Assembly: GCA_949358305.1 (NCBI GenBank)
Contig: OX442321.1
Coordinates: 1,674,001 to 1,738,000 of the forward strand
Length of the DNA: 64,000 nt
Source: Strigamia acuminata
Taxonomy: Eukaryota; Arthropoda; Chilopoda; Geophilomorpha; Linotaeniidae
Direction of reading: 5' to 3'
Of this stretch, positions 1-10,917 are shown one piece after another. Every line of letters begins with the position of its first letter. Within the stretch, counting starts at the first letter, position 1. The notes below the pieces were generated by a model. It worked only from the letters and a program-made list of their open reading frames with translations, had not been told where the DNA came from and made no database searches. The translations under genes were made by a program, and so were the position numbers.

Positions 1-377
1 AAACTTGCGCAATTTATGAGGAACTGTAATTGGAGGCTCCAAAGGCAATTCATCTAATAACTCATTGGTATCAAGAGTTGTAGCTGCAAATAACTTAATG
101 CACTCCTCAATTCCAGGTGTCTCTGGAACTGAGCTTGGTCTATCGTCTTTAACTTCGACTTTATCTTGAATATTGGAAGTGTCTTCTTCAGTCGGGGTTT
201 CGCCGACAATCTCCTTTTTTACATCAAGAGATCCTTTTTCTTTTAGTTCTGTTTGACGAATTAATTCATCAATAACTTCTCCAACATCTTCCATTATCTT
301 CAGATTTTCATTCTCTGATTCCGATTTCGGAGGTGACGCAGCGTCCACTAGACCTGATGGATCTGCGTCTACAAGTT
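1..377 (-). CDS. pol: pol, N-terminal part (runs off window; expressed by -1 frameshift)
   Basis: Minus-strand frame -1 to gag stays open for all 124 codons from the gag stop region to base 1, with no ATG at its head. Seen directly: no stop from 372 down to 1, and an acidic, Glu/Asp/Lys-rich low-complexity composition. No protease DSG/DTG or reverse-transcriptase motif is reached before the edge, so this is the linker ahead of protease. In Ty3/gypsy-type and retroviral elements pol follows gag and supplies protease, RT, RNase H and integrase. It should be made only as a Gag-Pol fusion through the slippery site at 375-381. The rest lies to the left of the window. Confidence 0.7.
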
Positions 378-381
378 TTTT
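331..381 (-). promoter_or_regulatory. programmed -1 ribosomal frameshift signal at gag-pol junction
   Basis: On the minus strand the heptamer A AAA AAC (375-381) is in the gag frame. One sense codon (TTG) and the gag stop TAG (369-371) follow. Five nucleotides after the heptamer begins a perfect 7-bp stem, GACGCAG (369-363) with CTGCGTC (341-335), around a 21-nt loop. AGGT in the loop (355-352) could pair with ACCT just after the stem (334-331), making an H-type pseudoknot. A_AAA_AAC plus a 5-9 nt spacer plus a stem is the established layout for retroviral -1 frameshifting. Efficiency and the pseudoknot are inference. Confidence 0.8.
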
Positions 382-3300
382 CGAAACATGTCAGTTATGA
401 TCTTGACTGCTTTTTCAAACTCAGCTGTTGACACTGGTTTGTCCTTTTTAGAGGAAGGGCAGTCTTTTTGCCAATGCCCTAATTTTTTGCATAAATTGCA
501 TGGATCAGTGGCAGGCGATTTCTTTTTCGTTGCTGCTGGCGAGGCAGAACGAGAACGAGCGTCAGACCGGCGCTCTGGCGACACCGCAGGTGACTTTGAA
601 TTCCTTTCGGTATTCACCTTTGATGCGTCAAATGAAACATTTTTTGGTTTCATCCTTGGCTTCCATTTGCCCGCAACGGGGTTATTTTTTGCTAACAACG
701 CCGCTGCTTTGGCCAATAAAGCCATCGTCTCGTCTCCTGTTTCCTCCTCCTCTTCAGCTTCTTCAGCTTCAGACGACGGAGTTTCAGCTCCAGTTATATT
801 TGCGTGTAACTTAGGGACTGAATGAGGATTTTTGACGTCCTTTTTGGAAGATTCTTTTTTCGAACTCTTCTCATCCACTTCGTCTAGAAAGTCTTCGTAA
901 CTAGGTGGCTGCAACAATTTCAAACCATTAAAGGTTTCATTGTTTTGCTCAGCGAGTCTTTTCTCTCGCTTTAAGTACGCTGACCTTTCGGCTTCTGTAA
1001 GATAAGCTTTGTACTTTTCGTCAATGCGCAATTGATTGACTTCCATGAACTCGTTTAACTCGGAGAATTTCCCCGGGTCGGGAGCGTCCGACATCATCAG
1101 AATATTTTTACTATATTCTGTGAGGCCAGCTCTAAACTGATCATCTGCTGTTGCATCAGTAACAGCATGTGGCATTCTGCCAAGCAGATTCTCTGCTCTT
1201 AGCATGTACGAATGTAAGCTTTCGCCTTTTCGTTGCTTAAGACATCTCCAGAGCGTCTTGATGTCTTCGCTCGATTCACCAAATTTAAACATAAATTGTT
1301 TAACGAAGTCATCCCACTTCGTGAAGTTTTTCCTGCGAAACCACTCCTTGACACCGCCAACTAGTATTCTTGGTACTAGATGGGCCAATGCACCTTCACA
1401 GCTAAAACTGTGAACTTTGCCTAGTTCGAATATTTCCAGCAAGAGGTTTGACCCTGCTTGCCAATTTCCATTATAGGCATGTGGGATAACTCGATCCCAT
1501 CTAATGAACTTTTCATCTGTTGTTTGATGAGTCCATTTATCAGAAGTAAATTCACTTATTTTTTGCAAAATAATTTTATCCCTTCTGCTTTTTCGCTGTT
1601 GTTGAGCATTTTGCCTCAACAACTGGTCAATCTCATCTTTCGTGTAGAAATCGGGTCTTTGAGTTCTACTACGTGTTCTGTGACGAGATCGCCCTCTCAC
1701 ACTGGGACGTGAGGAATCTGTATCTGACGCAGATTCATGATTCGGATTTGGCGGCGGATCAGGGTCCGGAGGATCGTCGCCATCTGGCGGACGACGGTCT
1801 CCATTTGGTGGTCCCCTTCCATTTCGATTGCCATTCGAATTGTGGTCACGTGAGTGGCCACCTCCATGTCCATCTGAACTATCTCCACCTGGTGGGTCAC
1901 CACCTGGCGGATTTCCACGGTATCTCGGCCCATCACGGATGTCGTTATGACAATCTCGTTTTGGTGAGCCTTCTCGCGGATTATCGTGTGACCGTCCACG
2001 ATCGTGTGGTTTCTCACGTTCTTTATTCTTTTTCTCTAGCATTCCGATTAATCGGTCGCTATTGCTAAAGAATCGATCCGAATCTTGCGTAACTTTTGGG
2101 GAATGATATTCGGTCGGGTCTGGTTGTCGCTTTCGCTTTTTGCGACTGTGATGACTGTTACGGCTTCCACGACTACTGCGTGAGTCATCACTGTCAGTCC
2201 AACTTGATTGTCGACTGACTTTTGGTTTAGCTGATGTTAAATCAATCAACTCAGGTGATTTGGAAGCACCTTTTTGCAAAACTGGGGCTGGCTTTGCAAA
2301 ATTATCTTCGCCACAAACGTCTTGTACTTTTTGTACTACTACTGCAAAGTTCTCTTGTACCGTCAATAGATCTGCGCGAAGAATTTCGTTTTCACGAGCT
2401 TGCGCAGCTAAGTCGGCACGTAATAACTGCTCTGCAGTACTTTGACTTTTGGCGGCTAGACCAGCATCAATTACGGACTGCTGTCGAGCGAGAAATACTT
2501 CGTTTTCTCGTTGTGCTAATCTCTTAGCTCTTGCTGCTTGCTCTGCAGCATGATTCTCGTAATTTCGAGAAGTGGAGGGAATTACTTCCCTCGCTCGAAC
2601 TGGGGCGGTTAGTTCGGCAGTCATTAAATTTGTGTTGGCTTCTCGCAAATTTGCGTTGGCCAATCTCAAATTTTCATTAGCAATTTCTAAATCTTTTTGG
2701 GCTTGATTTAGTTGCTCGAGCCTTTGTTGTTGCTCTTCGTCAGTAATTAGCCAGGAAGCTTTTTCCTGTTCTAATTGTAACAACTTAACATGGTCATTCG
2801 CACGTTGTTGTTTTAGTTCGGCATTTTGCTGATGCATTTCTGCACGCATTCGCTCGAACTCTGCTTGCAAGCTTGTTCTGACGATTTCAACGTCTTTTTG
2901 GCTTTGTTTGCGAACCATAGCTTTGTGGATTTGTTCCACAGTCATTTCGCTAGTGACTTTTACTCCCTCGAGCCTAGCTTGCTCACGGAGTGCGTCCATC
3001 ATGGTAACACGCACGGGAGAATGAGAAACTTCCATATTGGAGTTCTCAGAATCTTGCTGTGCTGCACCTTGAACCGGTGATGAATTCAGCGAGTGCTCTG
3101 CACTTGATGATTGAATTCGTAAATTCAAATCATCGTTTTGCGTCTTGGAACGGCCACTTCCAGTTGGATTATTTAAGTCCAACTGGCCGCTGGGCGGGGA
3201 TGGCTGTTGTCGCTCCAACGCTTGCGTGAATTCATTCACGATTAACTGTGCCGAGTTACAGTTAGCTGTTTGATCCATGGCTTCAAACAGTTCTTGTGAC

Positions 3301-3392
3301 TCAGTCACTTCTTGATCCACGACTGGTAGATCGATCGCCACTCGTCTCTTCGCCGGCCTTCCTCTCGGTCTCTTCTCTGAAGGAGTCGCCAT
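369..3392 (-). CDS. gag: Gag polyprotein of LTR retrotransposon A1
   Basis: A 1007-residue structural polyprotein that would form the virus-like particle and bind genomic RNA. The start is a true ATG at 3390-3392, 94 nt inside the primer-binding site. Visible layout: an AT-hook-like PRGRP at residues 9-13; a long Gln/Glu/Ala-rich coiled coil at about 160-360; an Arg/Ser- and Gly/Pro/Asp-rich disordered segment at about 395-570; a capsid-like retrotransposon-gag region at about 600-840, with Trp/Phe spacing such as EWFRRKNFTKWDDF; and a CCHC zinc knuckle (C-X2-C-X4-H-X4-C) at 965-978. The frame is uninterrupted, so the copy may be young. The protein is long for a Ty3/gypsy Gag, and the N-terminal AT-hook and RS-like tract are unusual. 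The exact clade cannot be set without pol. Confidence 0.88.
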   Translation of the reverse strand: MATPSEKRPRGRPAKRRVAIDLPVVDQEVTESQELFEAMDQTANCNSAQLIVNEFTQALERQQPSPPSGQLDLNNPTGSGRSKTQNDDLNLRIQSSSAEHSLNSSPVQGAAQQDSENSNMEVSHSPVRVTMMDALREQARLEGVKVTSEMTVEQIHKAMVRKQSQKDVEIVRTSLQAEFERMRAEMHQQNAELKQQRANDHVKLLQLEQEKASWLITDEEQQQRLEQLNQAQKDLEIANENLRLANANLREANTNLMTAELTAPVRAREVIPSTSRNYENHAAEQAARAKRLAQRENEVFLARQQSVIDAGLAAKSQSTAEQLLRADLAAQARENEILRADLLTVQENFAVVVQKVQDVCGEDNFAKPAPVLQKGASKSPELIDLTSAKPKVSRQSSWTDSDDSRSSRGSRNSHHSRKKRKRQPDPTEYHSPKVTQDSDRFFSNSDRLIGMLEKKNKEREKPHDRGRSHDNPREGSPKRDCHNDIRDGPRYRGNPPGGDPPGGDSSDGHGGGHSRDHNSNGNRNGRGPPNGDRRPPDGDDPPDPDPPPNPNHESASDTDSSRPSVRGRSRHRTRSRTQRPDFYTKDEIDQLLRQNAQQQRKSRRDKIILQKISEFTSDKWTHQTTDEKFIRWDRVIPHAYNGNWQAGSNLLLEIFELGKVHSFSCEGALAHLVPRILVGGVKEWFRRKNFTKWDDFVKQFMFKFGESSEDIKTLWRCLKQRKGESLHSYMLRAENLLGRMPHAVTDATADDQFRAGLTEYSKNILMMSDAPDPGKFSELNEFMEVNQLRIDEKYKAYLTEAERSAYLKREKRLAEQNNETFNGLKLLQPPSYEDFLDEVDEKSSKKESSKKDVKNPHSVPKLHANITGAETPSSEAEEAEEEEETGDETMALLAKAAALLAKNNPVAGKWKPRMKPKNVSFDASKVNTERNSKSPAVSPERRSDARSRSASPAATKKKSPATDPCNLCKKLGHWQKDCPSSKKDKPVSTAEFEKAVKIITDMFRKNL

Positions 3393-3486
3393 TTTTCAAA
3401 TGAAGACAAAGAAAGGATAGAGAAGAAAGATAAGCAAGATAAAAATGGCGGGTAAATTTTAAACTATCAAAATTTATACAATGACT
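3393..3486 (-). other. 5' untranslated leader of element A1
   Basis: A short purine-rich leader of 94 nt between the primer-binding site and the gag ATG on the minus strand. It contains no ORF. Its shortness contrasts with the roughly 3.5-kb leader of element B at the other end of the window. Confidence 0.6.
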
Positions 3487-3504
3487 ATCCCGGACGGGCC
3501 CCCA
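3487..3504 (-). other. primer-binding site, tRNA-Pro type
   Basis: The plus strand reads ATCCCGGACGGGCCCCCA. That equals the 3' 18 nt of animal tRNA-Pro (ATCCCGGACGAGCCC plus CCA) with one A-to-G change. Its complement starts TGG and lies 2 nt (CG) inside the CA end of the 5' LTR, exactly where minus-strand DNA synthesis is primed. Confidence 0.8.
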
Positions 3505-3506
3505 CG

Positions 3507-4465
3507 TGCTGCGATCCGGGTTTTTATCCACTTAATTTCTAATAAATTAAGCAGAAACCGCAGGTGAATGCTTTACAAGACTTATATCGCGGCCGAAACT
3601 TGTCTAGGGTTAAGTTTACGGAAATAGGAATAAAAAGACAGTTTATTATGGTAATAAAAATCACACAAATGTTTTATTCGATAAATTACAATATATACTA
3701 ATTATGATTATGAATATCACAGAATAAAATGAGCGGGAAACAATGAAACAAAGGAAGGGCTTGCAACGACTGTTGCAAGCTACAAAGCGTCAGAAATGGC
3801 GCTTAAACAACTTGAAGTTGTTAGGCGAAGGCAAATTGTCTTCGTTCTACGAACTCACGAACGATGGTCGAAGACGATGGTTCTCGTGGGCTCCTTCTAC
3901 GGCTCGTGCGACGGCTCGGCGGCGGTGGTTGACGGCTGTAGGCGTCCGGCTTTCGTACGATGGCGGTGGCTGTCGTTCGCGCAACAGCGACGGCGATGGT
4001 TCACGATCGTCGGGAATCTTCTCTTCTCGATTGCTGGAATTAGCGACGGCTAATTCAAGCAGGATTGCTGGCTTTGTGCGTTTGATACACAAAGATAGCA
4101 GGTGAAACTGAGTTACAACGGTCCTCTATCAATACTTTTCTTTCAGGAGCAAAAGCAGTGATGTTGAGGTTGTTGTTGTATTTTTCAGAGTCCCGATTTG
4201 AGCCAAGACGCGAGCCCAGCACGCTTCAATATTGCGCAGAAAACCTGCGCACTTAGCTCAAATGGGTGCAACTAGTGGTTATTACACCATATTGCACCAT
4301 AACGGCTAATAACCGTTTTCACCCCGGACAACCTGGGGTGATATGTGCCTAGAGAGGATTTCTCCCCTCGGTCACATGATCTGACTTGGCGTGTGCCACA
4401 GTCAAATTAATTAGAAGATAATTAATTTAATCTTCTAAGTTGGTGAATATTTTGAGATCACCACA
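3507..4465 (-). repeat. 5' LTR of element A1
   Basis: A 959-bp LTR bounded by TG (3507) and CA (4464-4465), collinear over its whole length with the LTR at 53414-54384. Minus-strand order: it begins TGTGGTGATCTC at 4465 and ends with CGGATCGCAGCA at 3507, next to the primer-binding site. The base pairs just outside (4466-4470, CGTGC) should be the target-site duplication, but the other end is outside the window. Short ORFs inside it are not conserved between the two LTR copies and are not called. Confidence 0.85.
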
Positions 4466-4707
4466 CGTGCTAGTAGCATTGCTTTGAAACATCACCTCAA
4501 TTAACGTTTACTTGACCTTCGCATAATTAAACGCTGGGCAGTGGTGGTGGGCAGTTGGCAGGTCGTCAAAGTTGTATTGGGAAGGTAATTAGAGTGCTTT
4601 AATTTGCTAGAGTTTTTGGAATGTTTTAAAGATAAATATTGGATTTGTATGGGGAAATGAATACAATTTTTTGGTTTCGTTATGGAATTTGGGAGAAATG
4701 ATTTTTG
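4466..4707. other. flank of element A1, no recognised feature
   Basis: AT-rich sequence between the LTR and a minisatellite. I see no ORF or repeat in it. Confidence 0.4.
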
Positions 4708-5490
4708 GGTTGTAAAATTGATTTTTTAGTTGAAGAATTGATTTTTTGGTTGAAGAATTGATTTTTTGGTTGAATAATTGTTTTTTTTGGTTGAAAGATT
4801 GATTTTTTGGTTGAATAATTGTTTTTTTGGTTGAAGAATTGATTTTTTGGTTGAATAATTGTTTTTTTTGGTTAAAGAATTGATTTTTTGGTTGAAGAAT
4901 TGATTTTTTAGTTGCAAAGTTGATTTTTTGGTGGAATAATTGATTATTTGGTTGAAAATTGAGTTTTTGATTGAAAAGTTGATTTTTTGATTAAAAAGTT
5001 GATTTTTTGATTAAAAAGTTGATTTTTTAATTAAAAATTAAATTTTTTGGATTTAAAAATTGATTTTTGGATTACAAATACTGAATTTTAGATTAAAAAA
5101 TTGATTTTTGTTGTTAGAAAATCGATTTTTTTATATTAAAAGTAAATTTTTTATACTAAAAAGTCATTTATTGACATGAAAAGTCAATTTTTGACATAAA
5201 AAGTCAATTTTTGACATAAAAAGTCAATTTTTGACATAAAAAGTCAATTTTTGACATAAAAAGTCCATTTTTGATATTAAAAGTCAATTTTTAATATTAA
5301 AAGTTAATTTTTGATATTAAAAATCAATTTTGTTAATGAAAATCAACAAAAAGTCAATTTTATTAATGCAAATAAACAAATAAAGTCATTTTTGTTATTG
5401 AAAATTAACAAAAAGTAAATTTTTATTAAAAAAATTAAATTTTTTTATGAAAATTAAATTTTGTTATTAAAATTCGATTTCTGGGATTAA
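4708..5490 (+). repeat. minisatellite, ~20-bp period, drifting consensus
   Basis: About 40 degenerate tandem units. The left block uses GATTTTTTGGTTGAAGAATT (20 nt). The middle drifts to a TTGATTAAAAAGTTGATTTT form. The right block (about 5150-5290) becomes AAGTCAATTTTTGACATAAA, again 20 nt. Each unit carries a T-tract and most an A-tract about half a unit away. A 63-codon minus-strand ORF here is only the repeat read in frame. Confidence 0.9.
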
Positions 5491-6322
5491 CAATCGATTT
5501 TTTAAATTTCTCACAAAGTTTAGTTTTTGTTTCCTTGCATTTAAAACTATTTCTAACAGCTTTCTTCACTACTTAAGCTTTGATGAGCGCTGTGCACATT
5601 CACAATGATTCTTAAAAGTTTTCACCTTCATACAAGCACCATTGGGAGCTCAGAACCATACTTTATGCAAAATTTGATCTTTTTGTTTACGTCCTGTTCT
5701 CAGCTTTTTCTGGAGTTTCTATTTACTTTCCAGCTTGCATGATCTCAATTCTGTACACCAAAGCTTTGCCCCTCTTGATGATTGACTCGTAGTAACTAAA
5801 GTAAACTATAAACTCTTCAACAAACAAACAAAAACATGAAAACCAATTGAGAAATTGAATAAAATAACCTCAGCTGTCACCTCAGCCCCAAAATATTAGA
5901 TTTTACGTCACCTTTCGCAGAAACTGCGAAAAAGCTTTTGTTTTGCTGTCATAGGTTGATGCACGCAGCTGATACAAGTTGACAAGTTAATTTTCAAACT
6001 GATCTTGTAAGTTGCCAGGAAAGTAGGCTTGTCACAAACATTGTAAAGGAGACGCTCCATTACAAAGCCTTCTAATCCTTCTTCCTCCTACTCCTAAATT
6101 GGTTGCCTGGCAACTGGAGGAAGGCTAGCGAGGGATCCGGTGATGCGCCAGAATAAGTCGCTCCCTGGGAGGATGAGGAGAAACAAATTGTTCTGACAAC
6201 ACATGGGACAAAGACCTCTGCTCAAATTAACTAATTAATTTCTATTGCATTATTCAAATTAGAAGTACATCCAAGTCTTATACTGGAAGATGCCGGTAAT
6301 TTGTTAGTAATTGTATTTTATG
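5491..6322. other. unannotated non-coding stretch
   Basis: Mixed AT-rich sequence with no ORF, inverted repeat or tandem repeat that I can support. Confidence 0.4.
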
Positions 6323-7080
6323 TACCGTATTTTATCGATTAGTAGCCGCGGCTTTTATTCAAAACTGCTACTCTGTATTATTTACGATGTTTACATGTAC
6401 TAACTTATCTAGATAAGTAAAAATGCGAATTTTACTTTTCTAGAAAACTGATCATGTAAGCAAATGAGTTTTCCAGAAAAGTCAAACTTATCTGGAAAAC
6501 TAAAATCCACTTGTTTGATTTTGGGTGTTTTGCGCATTGTCATTTGCAATGTAAACACCCACTCATTGCTTATCTCGATAAGCTGACATCACAACAACGC
6601 TGTAATGCAACTGTTTAAAAACATGGCGGCAAAATCGAGCCAGCACAGTGCTCGCAATGTTAGAAAGAATATTGTTACATGGGAAACACCAACGAAACAA
6701 AACAATATTTTCCGAGGTTGGCGGGAAAACATATTGTCTGTGCACAGTGCATTGTGGATAATTAATGCGCAAGTTTAACAGAGAGTTAAATACGTCATAC
6801 GACGTCACATTTTTTGGAAAACTGATTCTTTGTAAACGCACGCAGTTTTCTAGATAAGTAAAAATTCGCATTTTTACTTATCTAGATAACTGGTAACATG
6901 TAAACAGGGTAATTGTCAGCAATTACAATTTCGGTTTTTCGTTTGTTACGTTTGTTTGATGTAACAAACGAAGTCTGAATGTCACGGAAACAATACCGTA
7001 CTTTTGCAAAAATACGATATTCTTGATGTCTCAGCCGTGGCTACTATTTGAGGACGACTCTTAATCGGTAAAATACGGTA
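6323..7080. mobile_element. TIR element, CCGTATTT/CGCGGCTT family (copy 1)
   Basis: The left end reads TACCGTATTTTATCGATTAG followed by an AGCCGCGGCTTTTATTC-type segment. The right end (to 7080) reads TTAATCGGTAAAATACGGTA, its inverted complement. No transposase frame. It is interrupted by a second TIR element at 6382-6912. The same terminal family recurs at 44284-45145 and as a single end near 39522. Confidence 0.65.
6382..6912. mobile_element. nested MITE with TTACC-TGTTTACATG ends (copy 1)
   Basis: Termini TTACGATGTTTACATG and CATGTAAACAGGGTAA are imperfect inverted repeats. Subterminal sequence is full of short palindromes such as TTATCTAGATAAGT and TTTTCTAGAAAAC, in both orientations. 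Non-coding, about 530 bp. The same element sits inside another transposon at 20197-20768, where the ends match perfectly. Confidence 0.7.
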
Positions 7081-8374
7081 TTCACAATTTTAATGCAGGC
7101 ATGCAGTGAAGATCCAGTTTTTTTAACATGGCGATAAGTTATTGCAGCGAATCGCCAATGTCGGAAATTGGCCTCAATTTCTATAAATTTACCCAAATTT
7201 TAATAATAATCTTCAGAATATCAGCCATGTCACTTATACGGGCACGGTTTACTTTATACCGGCATGCCGCTATAGGTTTTGTATATGGAATTTTCAAAAG
7301 TTGGTAATCCCATGTCCACAGCAATGCGGCTTAAAGCTGGCCAATACGGATAAACGGCAATTAAAATTCTTTTATTTTCATCCAATCAACGAAGTATGGC
7401 CCACTTCATTGAACACAATCACGCCTCTACCCGCGGTTTTTGGTGGAGCATGCTTCACCCGCAAGCATTAGAACAATAGACCTTCGGAAAAATGAGGTCA
7501 GGTGATACGATCATGTGAACATAACAATGGTTGCCCCTTCCCCCTTTATGAGAAAAAACATTGCAAAATAATATTACAACATTGTTTATCTGTTAATTTT
7601 CTTATTGTGGGTGGTGCCAAACTGCATTGTGACATACTTTTCCAACGGTCTATTGGAAGTTATCGAACTTTCATTATAAGTCGTGGTTTTCGTTCTAGCG
7701 GCTCTTGATGATGGTTTATGGCTGTTTTTGGTGACCTTTGAATGCCCCATGTGGTTTTAGTTGGATTTTCATCCGGTTTTCACAACGTAGGTTTTGATGT
7801 AAGTATTGTTAGAGTATAAATTACATTGGGCACTTAGCATTCTGTAGCGCACTGTTGTAGACTCGCACTGTGCAGTCTTCGTGTTAATTGTTGTTATTAA
7901 ATATTTTGGTAGCCATTTTGAGTTGAAAACGACTTGTCGCCTTTGCACCTAAACACGCGGTATCCCGAACACGGATCTTACAAGTATTAAATTCTGTATT
8001 TACAGAGTTGTCAACTGTCAATATTCTTGACGGTTGTCAATTCGATAAGAAGTGGATTGAAGGTTCTCATCTGGCATATTCGACAGTTCTGTCTTTCTTC
8101 TTCCTCTTCTTCTTCTTCTTCTTCCAAGTTGACAACGTTAAGCATTGAAAGAAATAAAAATAATCAATGGATGTTTCGAACGTGAAGAAAATTCTGGAGG
8201 GAGACCTCAGCCATGATAGGGTTTCGTTCTTATGCTTCAATAAGCGTGAAATTGATTATTTTTTTTTTGAAACAAAAGAAAGTCAGGTTATTTAAGTAAA
8301 TGATTGAAATTGCTTACTAACAAGTAAGCAAAGCGAGTTGGCGATTTTTTAAAGAAAATATTGTTCCAATCTTA
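7081..8374. other. non-coding region with a dispersed repeat and a simple repeat
   Basis: About 7179-7345 shares words and order with 47745-48190: a TATAAATTTAC..AATAATCTTCAGAA block, GGCATGC words, and a CCCATGTCCA segment. It is therefore part of a dispersed repeat. A (TTC)n-type run lies at about 8092-8126. Around 7818-7975 a TATAAATT followed by a terminus-like CACGGATCTTACA could be an old LTR, but no second copy is visible. Confidence 0.4.
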
Positions 8375-8730
8375 TGCTGGGCGCAGACATACTGCGATTT
8401 CGCGTCGCGTTGCGATTTCGCTAGCGAAATCGCGCTGTGAATTGCGCGCAGTGCTACACACATGTAGCTATTTCAGCTCTGCGAATTCAAACTTATGACG
8501 TCATTCCACAGCATTCACACAGCAACCAAAAATGTTGATGAAATGACGTCATTTCAAACAGCGCACGGGATTGGCTGCGACAAGAATCGCGGGCGAAATA
8601 GTACTTGTCCCAAGTACTATTTCGCAAAGTAGATTTTGAACCGGCGCGAAGGAAATGACGTCACGTGCACATGCGCATTAGTAACGCGATTGCGATGCGA
8701 CGCGAAATCGCGGTATGTCTGCGCCCAGCA
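8375..8730. mobile_element. MITE with TGCTGGGCGCAGACATAC ends
   Basis: About 356 bp. The left end TGCTGGGCGCAGACATAC is the exact complement of the right end GTATGTCTGCGCCCAGCA. TA dinucleotides flank both sides, as expected for Tc1/mariner-type insertion, though the flanking TTA/TAA palindrome leaves the exact site ambiguous. The inside is rich in GCGATTTCGC words and holds a central palindrome around AGTACTTGTCCCAAGTACT. It is non-coding and clearly more GC-rich than its surroundings. Confidence 0.75.
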
Positions 8731-10437
8731 TAATAAAAATGCCAACAATAGTTCGGCAGAAAGTTATAATATTGCAACAACAGATGGTGCCTGCAACACA
8801 TTCGTACAGGACAACATTGTTTATACCAAATGGCAGATTGGAAGTTCTGTATTAATCGTCCAAGATTGTAGTAAGGCTTTGTTGTTAATTCACGTCGTCA
8901 GATGGCGTGAGTTTCATTAAAATTCACATTTCAGTGACCCATATGTTTGAATAATGTACCGCATTTGTGGAATTAAGTATATTTTTACATTAAATAATGC
9001 TTTTCATAATACGATTGAAAAAAATGCATTTGAAAATGCGTTTGTATTTGACAAATAAGAATACCGGGAAGGCATTTCGCAATAAATTTTACAAAATGTA
9101 TTATCATTTGCAAACCAATAACATGCAAAAATGTATTACAAAATGCATTGCAATGTAATTTCAATCCATTTGTTAACCATATGGGGATCCTCGAGGAAGA
9201 TGGCTTGTACGCTTTCAATGGCAAGAACATCTGATGCCACCACTTACACAAAACTTATGTGGTTTCTCTAGTTTTCGGTGCAAATGCATGAACGGGTTTT
9301 GAAAGATCTGTCCCACACACTTTAACTTTTTCACTGCGAAGTGGAATGGGGCCTGGGCCGGTTCCAAATATGGGGTCTATGTGAATAAAATCCATAAATG
9401 CACTTAACAGAGATTTTTAACTCTGCTGGCAGGCCTAAATTTTTTTTTCTTTTATTAAAACTTGATTAAACACTAATTATCCACTTAGGGTATTTTGTTT
9501 CCAACTCTCCCTTAAAACTGGGCCTGCTAGTGGACCACATCCTCTGTGATAACAATCTAATCAATCAATCAATAATGTTTCAGAATAGAAGCTAATTGAA
9601 ACCAAATCCATGAATGATGCTTATCTGTTTGAATTTGATGGCGATCAAACTGAAAAATAAATAAATAAAATACACAGCAAATCTGAACTCATCTGATTTC
9701 ACTGATAAAAGAACTGTCAATTAAATTTTAACTATCTTGGACATTAATTATTGAGTTTTGATGAGATGCTTTGAAAAGAGGAGGGAAGTGGCAATTACAA
9801 GCTATGAATAATTCATGTGATATTCAAGAAGAAGGAAATCACAAACACTTGTTGTTACATTGCTGTGAGTAAATTAAACAATAGAAACTCTGTGTGCTCA
9901 AGTGACAGTTAAAAGGTTTGTTTACTTGGCAAATATTGTGGCAATGTGGGATTGACAAAACCCACCAGACTTCCCACCAAGCTTTAAAGTCCAAACAACA
10001 AGAGAAAAAATCAACTGCAAATAAATGGTGAATGTAAACAGATACAGATGCAGGAACAAGTGAAGAAAAATCAATCTGCGCTAATTAATTTCCACTCAAT
10101 TAAATCCATGCAATGTCGTGCTGTGTGTGACTCACGACAAAAACCACATTGCCATGGAAAAATAACCACAATGCATCTTTAGTCACCATTTGTAAAACTT
10201 GATTGCATATACTAGTAGGAGTTTTGTTAAATGTATGATTTTGTAATTTTGTGATTTTGTATTAAAAGCTCCGACGAGTTTTCTGGAGTTGTTTCTTGGT
10301 TTACTTACACTTATCGGCATTTGTGAATTTTACGAAACCCCTTTTATGCCCTACTTTCTAGTGTGTGATAATATTCTAGGTGATTTGGTTTTAGCAATCA
10401 GCACCATCTATTGACCAAAACATGTCAAAATAATAAG
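8731..10437. other. unannotated non-coding stretch
   Basis: AT-rich sequence without supported ORFs or TIR pairs. Around 9040-9180 variants of CAAATGCATTT/AATGCATTTG recur in both orientations, giving a loosely palindromic stretch. Confidence 0.35.
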
Positions 10438-10917
10438 GTAGGTTCACACAAGAAAACTGACGCAACGCAAGCTGCTTGCGTCCAAAAGTTCTTGACGTTG
10501 ACGCCAATTCCTGCTTCCACTCAAGTTGAAATTAGCGACGCAACACAAGGAAAGGTCTTGCGGCCAACCAATCGACTCCAACTCTCGTCGATTCACGTCT
10601 GGTTGGCGAGACTTTGCCACATGCAAACAGCCGCCATTTTCGGATTTTGAGACTAGTTCTAGAACTGGATCCAATTCCAGGTTTCATTGAAAGTTGAAAC
10701 CATCTGATTGGCCAGACGCAACATCAATTGTTTCAGCTCTGTTCACAACGTGTGAACAGACGCGATTTTCACAGATGTACATTCCAAATGGAACGAATTC
10801 CTTAAAGAAATTGCATTTAGCATTCGAACGACAATTTCAAGGAGCCGCGGCTTTTCCCCAGCATTCCTCAATTGCATTTAACTAATTTTTCCTTTCTTTG
10901 CGTTGCGTTGCGTCCAG
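10438..10917 (-). mobile_element. truncated inverted copy of the GTTCACAC TIR element
   Basis: The left end GTAGGTTCACACAAGAAAAC leads into GACGCAACGCAAG. The interior matches the element at 19837-21071 in opposite orientation: the CAGCCGCCATTTTCGG segment, the TAGTTCTAGAACTGG palindrome, TGATTGGCCAGACGCAAC and GTTTCAGCTCTGTTCACA. The right terminus lacks the GTTCACAC end, so it is truncated or diverged. It has only one copy of the 19-bp unit that is expanded in the other copy. Confidence 0.65.

Noticed and set aside
388-2527. Plus-strand ORFs of 60-145 codons between 388 and 3080
   Set aside because: Antisense shadows of the gag frame.
3743-4105. 120-codon plus frame and an 81-codon minus frame in the element A LTR
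   Set aside because: They lie inside an LTR and are broken by indels in the second LTR copy (53671-53973).
8167-8295. 42-codon ATG frame beginning MDVSNVKKILEGDL
   Set aside because: Looks protein-like at first but contains a poly-Phe T-run, ends quickly, has no splice donor of quality and no recognised family.
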